This document shows positions 1-6,036 of a stretch of 6,036 bases of DNA, in pieces. The DNA lies in contig JALWQC010000244.1 of assembly GCA_027080755.1 (NCBI GenBank), positions 1-6,036 of the forward strand, read 5' to 3'. The stretch comes from Paracoccaceae bacterium. Lineage in GTDB: Bacteria; Pseudomonadota; Alphaproteobacteria; Rhodobacterales; Rhodobacteraceae. Position numbers and translations under genes: made by a program. The first letter of the stretch is position 1; every line of letters begins with the position of its first letter. A model generated the notes under the pieces. The model was not told the DNA's origin, searched no databases, and saw only the letters and a list, made by a program, of their open reading frames with translations.

Positions 1-963
1 GCGCAAATAGGCCGCAGGGGCATCCGCCGGCAAGGCGTATTGTTCGCCCGGCGACAGGGTTTTTTCGAAAATGATGGTGCCGTTTTCCTCGTAAACCCGC
101 ACCCATGCCTCTTGCTGGGCGACGATGCTAATGTTGGGAACATGCGGCGTGGTGCGCAGGATCGGGGCGCCTTCCTCGGGGGTTGCGGCGCCTTCGGGGG
201 GGGTGTCGGCCTGCGCAACGGTGGTATCGTCGGCCGGCGCGTCGGGATTGATGGCGAAAATCGGGCCGTCGCGCGGCTGCACAACCGGAATATCCAGTTC
301 CTGCGTGTTATACAAAAGCGAGGGATCGGCGGCGATGTTGACGCTATTGGCCACAGTGCCGGTGGAATCCCCCGTCGTCGCGCCAAGGCTGCCCGGTTCA
401 TAGGCGACCATCGGCGTATCCTCGATCGGGGCGAATTCGACGCGCTGGATGTCCTGGATCAGCACCCAGCCGCCATAGCCCAGCCCGCCAACCACCAGCG
501 CCAGCGCCAGCAGCGGACCGGCCGCCATCAGGGCTGCGCCGGCCTTGTTTCCGCCGGGTTCGGCCGTGCCGAAACCGGGCATCTGGGGAACCCAGCCGTG
601 CGGGTCGGTGATCGGGGCGGAATCCGGCGTTTTGCTGGTTTTCTGGCCGGGTTTTATGCCCAGCTCCGAGCGGGCGCTCTGGAAATGGGCCTCGTCACAG
701 AAACGGGCAAAGGTTTCCTCGGGGTCCAGCCCCAGATAGCGCGCGTAGGAGCGCACATAACCGGCGACAAAGCTGGCATTGGGAAAGACCGAAACATCGC
801 AGTTTTCAATGGCCGAGACATAGGCCGCCTTGATCCGCAGATCGCGCTGCACATCCAGAAGCGACTTGCCCAGCGTGGCCCGCTCGCCGCGCAGCTCGTC
901 CCCCAGTTTCTGTTCGAAGGAATCGAAACCGCCAAGGGATATATTTTGCGATGTGGTGTCCAT
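1..963 (-). CDS. rodZ: RodZ-like cell-shape protein, HTH plus transmembrane plus DUF4115, C-terminus beyond window
   Basis: This is a bitopic inner-membrane protein of the RodZ family, which links the cytoplasmic MreB cytoskeleton to the cell-wall elongation machinery. The 321 visible codons begin at ATG 963 and stay open to base 1. Residues about 16-80 form a cytoplasmic helix-turn-helix region of RodZ type, with the patterns LRGERATLGKSLLDVQRDLRI and FVAGYVRSYARYLGLDP. A Gly/Pro-rich linker follows. Residues about 143-170 are one hydrophobic membrane segment. A long acidic, Pro/Thr-rich periplasmic linker (about 176-275) leads to the start of the DUF4115 beta domain near residue 278 (ISIVAQQEAWVRVYEENG). 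The start is chosen because the HTH begins soon after it and the only nearby upstream ATG is followed at once by a stop codon (ATG GAA TAA). The ribosome binding site is weak. It lies 164 bp downstream of hemA on the same strand and probably has its own promoter. Family assignment is firm; a role in cell shape is inferred from the family. Confidence 0.88.
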   Translation of the reverse strand, partial: MDTTSQNISLGGFDSFEQKLGDELRGERATLGKSLLDVQRDLRIKAAYVSAIENCDVSVFPNASFVAGYVRSYARYLGLDPEETFARFCDEAHFQSARSELGIKPGQKTSKTPDSAPITDPHGWVPQMPGFGTAEPGGNKAGAALMAAGPLLALALVVGGLGYGGWVLIQDIQRVEFAPIEDTPMVAYEPGSLGATTGDSTGTVANSVNIAADPSLLYNTQELDIPVVQPRDGPIFAINPDAPADDTTVAQADTPPEGAATPEEGAPILRTTPHVPNISIVAQQEAWVRVYEENGTIIFEKTLSPGEQYALPADAPAAYLR

Positions 964-991
964 CTGCCCGCTTTATTCCATCTGCCTCGGG

Positions 992-1029
992 GGCGTATTT
1001 ACGCCATTTATACGAAACTGCAAGCAGTT
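992..1029 (-). promoter_or_regulatory. Candidate rodZ promoter with two 6-2-6 palindromes around a TATAAA box
   Basis: Read on the minus strand, a TATAAA hexamer (1012-1007) lies 44 bases before the rodZ start. Just upstream is a perfect inverted repeat AACTGC-TT-GCAGTT (1029-1016), and just downstream is a second one, GGCGTA-AA-TACGCC (1005-992), which would fall near the transcription start if TATAAA is the -10 box. No good -35 hexamer sits 16-18 bases upstream, which would fit a promoter needing an activator, perhaps bound at the upstream palindrome. The repeats are directly visible; the promoter reading is inference and either repeat could be chance. Confidence 0.3.
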
Positions 1030-1127
1030 CATATCCTTATGGGCAGGTTTGTAGCAGCTTTTTCCACAATTGTGCAGAAAAATTTCACCTTTTCTTTACG
1101 TTTTGGTAAACGGGGGCGAAAAACCGC

Positions 1128-2351
1128 CTAACCGACCATAGGCAGGCGCGCCAACTCGCACGGGGACCAGAGCGTATCCATCGATTTCACCAGATGGTCC
1201 ATCGTTTCCGCCGTATGCACCGGCGAGGGCGTAAAGCGCAGGCGCTCGGTGCCGCGCGGCACGGTCGGGTAGTTGATCGGCTGCACGTAAATGCCGAATT
1301 CGTCCAGCAGACGGTCCGACAGGCGCTTGCATTTCACCGGATCGGCCACCAGCACCGGAACGATGTGGCTGTCGCTGTCCATCACCGGCAGACCCAGCGC
1401 TTTCAGCCGTGTTTTCAAGACCCTGGCCGCTTCCTGCTGCTGGTCGCGCAGTTCCTGATGTTCCTTCAGATACCGGACCGAGGCCGCCCCCCCCGCCGCG
1501 ATTGCCGGCGGCAGCGAGGTGGTGAAAATAAACCCGGGCGCATAGGAGCGCACCGCATCGGCCATCTTGGCCGTGGTGGCGATATAGCCGCCCATCACGC
1601 CGTAAGCCTTGGCCAGCGTGCCGTTGATAATGTCGATCCGGTCCATCAGGCCGTCCCGTTCGGCCACCCCGCCCCCGCGCGGGCCATACATGCCGACGGC
1701 GTGGACCTCGTCGATATAGGTCAGGGCGTTGAATTCGTCGGCCAGATCGCAGACCTCGCGGATCGGGCCGAAATCGCCGTCCATGGAATAGATCGATTCG
1801 AAGGCGATCAGCTTGGGCACATCCGGGTCCAGGGATTCGAGCAATTCGCGCAGATGGGCCACATCGTTATGGCGCCAGATGTGTTTTTCCGAGCGCCCGT
1901 GGCGCACCCCCTCGATCATGGAGGCATGGTTCAGCTCGTCCGACAGGATCACCAGCCCCGGGAACAGCTTGGGCAGCACCGAAAGCGTCGATTCATTGGC
2001 GATATAGGCCGAGGTGAAAACAAGCGCCGCCTCTTTTTGGTGCAGGTCGGCCAGCTCGGCCTCCAGCTCCTTGTGATAGATCGTGGTGCCGGAGATATTG
2101 CGCGTCCCGCCGGACCCCGCACCCGCTGCGTGCAGCGCCTTTTCCATGGCCTCGATCACAACCGGATTTTGCCCCATGCCAAGATAGTCGTTGCCACACC
2201 AGACGGTGATTTCCTTGCTGTCGCCGTCGGGGCGGGACCACTCGGCCTTGGGAAAGGCGCCGTTCTCGCGACGGATGTCCATGAATACCCGATAGCGCCC
2301 CTCGTCATGCAGGGCGGCCAGAGCGTCGTCGAGTCCTTTTTCGTAATCCAT
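1128..2351 (-). CDS. hemA: 5-aminolevulinate synthase
   Basis: This enzyme condenses glycine with succinyl-CoA, using pyridoxal phosphate, to give 5-aminolevulinate, CO2 and CoA. This is the committed step of heme and other tetrapyrrole synthesis by the Shemin route, in the cytoplasm. The 407 residues match the usual length of alphaproteobacterial HemA and align from end to end. Visible marks are [14 protein letters not shown] (77-90), NHASM with His142, the YIDEVHAVG block with Asp214 and His217, GTLAKAYG with the PLP Schiff-base Lys248, the FIFTTSLPP segment (275-282) and the C-terminal [16 protein letters not shown]. The start at 2351 gives the family N-terminus MDY and has AGGAG seven bases upstream; a start 19 codons further upstream adds residues the family lacks and has no good ribosome site. 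It follows the LdtR-like gene on the same strand after 137 bp. I see no FNR-type TTGAT-N4-ATCAA site in that gap, a site type expected upstream of some Rhodobacter hemA genes. Confidence 0.98.
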   Translation of the reverse strand: MDYEKGLDDALAALHDEGRYRVFMDIRRENGAFPKAEWSRPDGDSKEITVWCGNDYLGMGQNPVVIEAMEKALHAAGAGSGGTRNISGTTIYHKELEAELADLHQKEAALVFTSAYIANESTLSVLPKLFPGLVILSDELNHASMIEGVRHGRSEKHIWRHNDVAHLRELLESLDPDVPKLIAFESIYSMDGDFGPIREVCDLADEFNALTYIDEVHAVGMYGPRGGGVAERDGLMDRIDIINGTLAKAYGVMGGYIATTAKMADAVRSYAPGFIFTTSLPPAIAAGGAASVRYLKEHQELRDQQQEAARVLKTRLKALGLPVMDSDSHIVPVLVADPVKCKRLSDRLLDEFGIYVQPINYPTVPRGTERLRFTPSPVHTAETMDHLVKSMDTLWSPCELARLPMVG

Positions 2352-2358
2352 CACGCAT

Positions 2359-2363
2359 CTCCT
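2359..2363 (-). promoter_or_regulatory. hemA ribosome binding site
   Basis: AGGAG on the minus strand stands seven bases before the ATG at 2351. It decides between that start and an in-frame ATG at 2408, which has no comparable site. Confidence 0.8.
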
Positions 2364-2378
2364 GAAAACATTCATTCT

Positions 2379-2408
2379 TTCATATGCGTTCCCGCACAAC
2401 CTAGACAA
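2379..2408 (-). promoter_or_regulatory. Weak candidate hemA promoter
   Basis: On the minus strand, TTGTCT (2408-2403) and TATGAA (2384-2379) are 18 bases apart, each matching four of six bases of the sigma-70 hexamers. The AGAACTTG...CATATG arrangement also faintly resembles heat-shock sigma sites of alphaproteobacteria. Both readings are weak. The main support is position: the pair lies within 60 bases of the hemA start, in a gap of 137 bp. Confidence 0.2.
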
Positions 2409-2488
2409 GTTCTAAATCGCCGCAGGGGGCATTACAGGCCGTTTTCCGGTGACTTTTTCGTGATTTCGGTGCCGATAGGAAACCTCGT

Positions 2489-2986
2489 TCAGTATATAAA
2501 ACGGATGCTGTCGGACCAGAACCGTTCGATCCGGCGCAGATTTTCGTTGGTGTCTTCCAGCGCCGCGCTGCCCAGATGGCCGGGGGTGGTGATTTCGCCG
2601 GCGTGGCGGCTGAAAAGCTCCGACAGGATCTTGCGGATCCCCTTGCCCTTTTCCGTCAGGCTGACCCGCACGGCGCGCCGGTCCACCTTGCATTTTTCAT
2701 GGTGCATATAGCCGGCCTCGACCAGCTTTTTCAGGTTGTAGGACACGTTGGAGCCCTGATAATACCCGCGCGATTTCAGCTCGCCGGCCGTGACTTCCTG
2801 TTCGCCGATGTTGAACAGCAACAGCCCCTGCACGGAATTGATGTCGATCAGGTTCAGCCGCTCGAATTCATCCTTGACCACGTCCAGCAACAGCCGGTGC
2901 AGCCGTTCCAGCCGCCCCAGCGTGTCCAGATAGGTCCGCAGGTCGCCCTCCCCCTCTGTCGGGGCTACATGTGTCTGGATATTCAT
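2489..2986 (-). CDS. ldtR: MarR-family winged-helix regulator, LdtR-like
   Basis: This is a 165-residue dimeric DNA-binding regulator of the MarR superfamily. It matches the LdtR subgroup of Rhizobiales and Rhodobacterales in the dimerisation helix (DLRTYLDTLGRLERLHRLLLDVV, about 15-37) and in the recognition helix region TAGELKSRGYYQGSNVSYNLKKLVEAGY (about 66-93). The wing follows at about 98-112 (KVDRRAVRVSLTEKG). In other alphaproteobacteria LdtR controls an L,D-transpeptidase gene and cell-wall or motility traits; the targets here cannot be read from sequence. The start at 2986 is chosen for GGAGG seven bases upstream; an in-frame ATG at 3043 would add 19 residues containing odd aromatic and cysteine residues and lacks such a site. 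A 16-bp perfect palindrome 64 bases upstream suggests autoregulation. It lies between sdhE and hemA on the same strand, so it could be expressed alone or with either. Confidence 0.9.
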   Translation of the reverse strand: MNIQTHVAPTEGEGDLRTYLDTLGRLERLHRLLLDVVKDEFERLNLIDINSVQGLLLFNIGEQEVTAGELKSRGYYQGSNVSYNLKKLVEAGYMHHEKCKVDRRAVRVSLTEKGKGIRKILSELFSRHAGEITTPGHLGSAALEDTNENLRRIERFWSDSIRFIY

Positions 2987-2993
2987 AATTTTT

Positions 2994-2998
2994 CCTCC
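2994..2998 (-). promoter_or_regulatory. ldtR ribosome binding site
   Basis: GGAGG on the minus strand is placed seven bases before the ATG at 2986. It is the strongest Shine-Dalgarno match in the left half of the window and fixes this start over the longer in-frame alternative. Confidence 0.8.
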
Positions 2999-3049
2999 GC
3001 AAATCAGTGATTCCCGAAGTTTTCGCATCCAAAAAGGAAACAACCCGTT

Positions 3050-3065
3050 AAATATCGCGATATTT
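3050..3065. promoter_or_regulatory. 16-bp perfect palindrome, candidate MarR/LdtR operator
   Basis: AAATATCGCGATATTT reads the same on both strands over all 16 bases with no spacer. It lies in the 88-bp gap between the sdhE stop (3075) and the LdtR-like start (2986), 64 bases upstream of the latter. MarR dimers typically bind palindromes of about 16-20 bp and often repress their own gene, so an autoregulatory operator is the simplest reading. The lack of a loop and of a following T-run argues against a terminator. Binding by this regulator is inference. Confidence 0.5.
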
Positions 3066-3074
3066 TTGCGATTT

Positions 3075-3335
3075 TCAGGCGAGTTTTATGAATTTTCGTA
3101 TCACAAGCCCGATTTCCGCATGTTCCGGCGGCATTTCCACGCGCCCGGACATCCACATATACAGGTCCTGGTCGTTTTCGGCCAACAGCGATTCATAGAG
3201 ATCCAGCTGCTCTGTCGTCAGTTTGACCAGCTCGGTATCCGAAAACGGCCCGAGTATCATGTCCATTTCCTTGATGCCGCGCCGCCAGCTGCGTATTTTC
3301 AGGCGTTTGATCCGGTGTTCGTAGCTTTCGCCCAT
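3075..3335 (-). CDS. sdhE: SdhE, FAD assembly factor for succinate dehydrogenase
   Basis: This 86-residue cytoplasmic protein belongs to the SdhE/Sdh5 family (yeast SDH5, human SDHAF2), which promotes covalent attachment of FAD to the SdhA flavoprotein subunit. The hallmark RGxxEMD motif is present at residues 19-25 (Arg19, Gly20, Glu23), in an N-terminal helix with the lead-in HRIKRLKIRSWR. The rest keeps the small helical-bundle pattern, including LYESLLAENDQDLYMWMSG (47-64) and a hydrophobic C-terminal helix, at normal family length. The start at 3335 lies at the usual distance before the RGxxE motif; the Shine-Dalgarno is modest (AAGGG about nine bases upstream). It is divergent from aatA across 126 bp and is followed after 88 bp by the LdtR-like gene on the same strand. 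Shadow translation in longer frames upstream has no similarity to the family. Confidence 0.93.
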   Translation of the reverse strand: MGESYEHRIKRLKIRSWRRGIKEMDMILGPFSDTELVKLTTEQLDLYESLLAENDQDLYMWMSGRVEMPPEHAEIGLVIRKFIKLA

Positions 3336-3390
3336 AACATGGCCCTTTTTGTCTGTCTGCGCCCCTTTTGCACCCGTTTGCCCCCCGTAT

Positions 3391-3408
3391 TCAAGCCTGA
3401 AAGCTTGA
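3391..3408. promoter_or_regulatory. Inverted repeat in the divergent sdhE/aatA gap
   Basis: TCAAGC-CTGAAA-GCTTGA is a perfect 6-bp inverted repeat with a 6-bp spacer. It is roughly central in the 126-bp region from which sdhE and aatA are read in opposite directions, 56 bases upstream of sdhE and 53 upstream of aatA. It could be a shared operator. I find no convincing promoter hexamers for either gene here, and chance is not excluded. Confidence 0.25.
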
Positions 3409-3449
3409 TCTGCGCCCCGCGCCCGCCTATCACTGTCGCCAAACCCTGA

Positions 3450-5070
<1,621 letters not shown>

Positions 5071-5074
5071 AATC

Positions 5075-5557
5075 ATGACATTGACCGCAGAACAGGAAGC
5101 AAAACGTCAACAGTTGCTCAAAAGCTCCATCATCGGCGGGGGGATCGTCGGGCTGATCGTGGCCGGTATTGCCTTCTGGATCATGCGCGATCAGGGCATG
5201 GCCATCCGCGCGCTCGGCTCTGTTGCGGCCGGCGGGCTGGCCGCGGCGGGGCTGGGGTGGAAAAACTTCAATTCCAGCGCCAAGGAAGCGCGCTGCGAAA
5301 AATGCGGCGCGGCTTTCAGCGTCTCGCGCACCGACCGCAGCGAAACCCTGACCGACACGCAGGAAAAGGAAGAGCGCAAGGAAAAGGACGACGGCAGCAT
5401 CGAGATCACCCGCTGGACCGAAGAGGAGTACGACGTGATCGAAACCTACACCTGTTCCAGCTGCGGCAATGTGACGACCAAGGAATTCACCACCACCAAA
5501 CGGCGGGGCGAAACGACCCAGACCAAAGCCCCCGCCGGCAAAAAGGGTGGCAAGTGA
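5075..5557 (+). CDS. Small membrane protein with two hydrophobic segments and paired CxxC knuckles
   Basis: This 160-residue protein is not one I can name. After a short charged N-terminus, residues 18-37 form a clear membrane helix (Gly/Ile-rich, ending FWIM) and residues about 43-61 form a second, Ala/Gly-rich one, making a hairpin that would leave both ends on the same side. The rest is soluble and contains CEKC (Cys74, Cys77) and CSSC (Cys127, Cys130), separated by 49 residues that are strongly charged (EKEERKEKDD, EEEYD). Two CxxC knuckles of this form usually make a zinc ribbon; metal binding is inferred. The tail is Thr/Lys/Gly-rich. The start at 5075 has AAGGA eight bases upstream and sits 4 bp after the previous stop; an in-frame ATG at 5045 would overlap the previous gene by 26 bp and lacks a site. 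The stop overlaps the GTG of the next gene. Confidence 0.8.
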   Translation: MTLTAEQEAKRQQLLKSSIIGGGIVGLIVAGIAFWIMRDQGMAIRALGSVAAGGLAAAGLGWKNFNSSAKEARCEKCGAAFSVSRTDRSETLTDTQEKEERKEKDDGSIEITRWTEEEYDVIETYTCSSCGNVTTKEFTTTKRRGETTQTKAPAGKKGGK

Positions 5558-5940
5558 GGCCGCTGGCCCTGTGTCTTGCCGGGCTGCTTTTTGCCACATC
5601 CGCCCCGGCGCAACCCCTGCCCCGGATCACCGCCCCCGTTTACGGCAACTGGTGCGGCCCCGGGCATCCGGCGGACATCCCGACCGCGCCGCCGCCGATC
5701 GATCCGCTGGATGCGGCCTGCCAGCGCCACGACTATTGCTATGCGGCACGGGGGCGCAACACCTGCGGCTGCGATCTGGCGCTGTTGCAGGAATTGCGCA
5801 CCACGCGCTGGCCGACCCCGGCGCTGCAACAGAACGCCCGCGCGATTTATGACGCGATGGCGCTGGTGCCTTGTGACAATCCGCAAGGTATGGCCAGCAA
5901 GGAAACCCTGTTTGCCTTTGACCTGCTGACCGACATGCTA
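5554..5940 (+). CDS. Secreted phospholipase A2-like protein, 3' end interrupted by an insertion sequence
   Basis: The frame starts at GTG 5554, overlapping the previous stop as GTGA, with a G-rich ribosome site (AAGGGTGG) just upstream. Residues 1-19 are a signal peptide ending APA before Gln20, so the product should be exported. The mature part has the phospholipase A2 hallmarks in order: a calcium-loop-like YGNWCGPG (30-37), CQRHDYC with the catalytic pair His59-Asp60 (56-62), and CGCD with Asp74 in the place of the dyad aspartate of secreted PLA2. Cysteines 34, 56, 62, 71, 73 and 107 would be available for disulfides. Such enzymes hydrolyse the sn-2 ester of phospholipids using calcium; activity here is inferred. 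Native sequence runs to about codon 129, after which the reading frame continues open into insertion-sequence DNA up to the window edge, replacing the original C-terminus. The catalytic core is complete, so a chimeric product might still fold. The native length is unknown. Confidence 0.8.
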
Positions 5941-6036
5941 GGGTCGAGACTCAATCAGGTCCACCACAAAATGACGGCAGCGATTTCTATGGCTGCGAGG
6001 AAGTTTCTGAGCAGTTTGTCGTATCGAGTTGCAATA
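5938..6036. mobile_element. One end of an IS5-family-type insertion sequence
   Basis: At about 5938-5941 the GC-rich coding pattern of the phospholipase gene gives way to sequence of different composition that encodes, on the other strand, a transposase C-terminus. The outer end reads GGGTCGAGACTC and lies 14-17 bases beyond the transposase stop, a typical tight fit for an IS terminus. The junction holds CTAG; IS5-family elements commonly use short TA-centred targets, so the duplicated bases probably lie here. Only this end is visible, so the opposite inverted repeat and target duplication cannot be checked. Confidence 0.75.
5955..6036 (-). CDS. Transposase C-terminus, IS5 family (partial)
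   Basis: The minus-strand frame gives 26 residues ending at TGA 5957-5955. They contain RYDKLLRNFLAAIEIAAVIL, the characteristic C-terminal helix of IS5-family DDE transposases (the general form is RYDKLARNFLA followed by a hydrophobic run). The catalytic residues lie beyond the right edge. The IS427 or IS1031 subgroup is plausible but cannot be settled from this piece. The gene faces the phospholipase gene, so the two converge. Confidence 0.75.
   Translation of the reverse strand, partial: IATRYDKLLRNFLAAIEIAAVILWWT

Noticed and set aside
481..520. Short CCAGCG/CCAGCA repeats
   Set aside because: They encode the Ala/Leu-rich RodZ membrane helix and reflect codon bias rather than a separate repeat element.
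1060..1074. TTTTCCACA, one base from a DnaA box, overlapping the palindrome CACAATTGTG
   Set aside because: It is a single site with no cluster of further boxes or AT-rich unwinding region, and the gene context is not that of an origin.
1108..1127. Possible terminator just after hemA (GGCG-GTTTTT-CGCC on the minus strand)
   Set aside because: The stem is only four pairs and no T-run follows it, so it does not qualify as a rho-independent terminator.
40..1131. Long plus-strand open frame opposite rodZ
   Set aside because: The product is rich in Arg and Gly with no recognisable domain, while the minus strand encodes a clear RodZ-family protein. It is a GC-driven shadow frame.
1194..2711. 505-codon plus-strand open frame opposite hemA and the regulator gene
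   Set aside because: It covers well-conserved hemA on the other strand and crosses into the next gene; its product is His/Arg/Gln-rich as expected for antisense of GC-rich genes.

Overview
The window looks like chromosomal DNA from a GC-rich alphaproteobacterium, most likely of the Rhodobacteraceae (Rhodobacterales). The strongest evidence is a 407-residue HemA whose key residues fall on the Rhodobacter capsulatus numbering (His142, Asp214, His217, Lys248). An SdhE protein, an LdtR-type MarR regulator and a subgroup-I aspartate/prephenate aminotransferase of the kind usual in alphaproteobacteria agree with it.

The left half is read on the minus strand. From right to left it holds sdhE (succinate dehydrogenase flavinylation factor), an LdtR-like MarR regulator, hemA (5-aminolevulinate synthase, first step of heme and tetrapyrrole synthesis by the Shemin route) and the N-terminal 321 codons of a RodZ-like cell-shape protein that runs off the left edge. 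The gaps between these genes are 88, 137 and 164 bp. They hold several perfect palindromes, the best a 16-bp one between sdhE and ldtR.

The right half is read on the plus strand from a divergent 126-bp gap. It starts with aatA and continues with three tightly packed genes: an unknown 135-residue soluble protein (8-bp overlap), a 160-residue membrane protein with two hydrophobic segments and two CxxC knuckles (4-bp gap), and a secreted phospholipase A2-like protein starting at GTG (4-bp GTGA overlap). The spacing indicates one translationally coupled operon in which a housekeeping aminotransferase leads a small envelope or lipid-related module of unknown role.

The phospholipase gene is interrupted after about codon 129. 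At about 5938-5941 the sequence changes to an insertion sequence end, with the last 26 codons of an IS5-family-type transposase read on the minus strand up to the right edge. The IS end and the phospholipase/zinc-knuckle module it hits are the accessory and least ordinary content; the rest is core metabolism. I see no CRISPR array, tRNA, rRNA or convincing rho-independent terminator. No gap between genes exceeds 300 bp.
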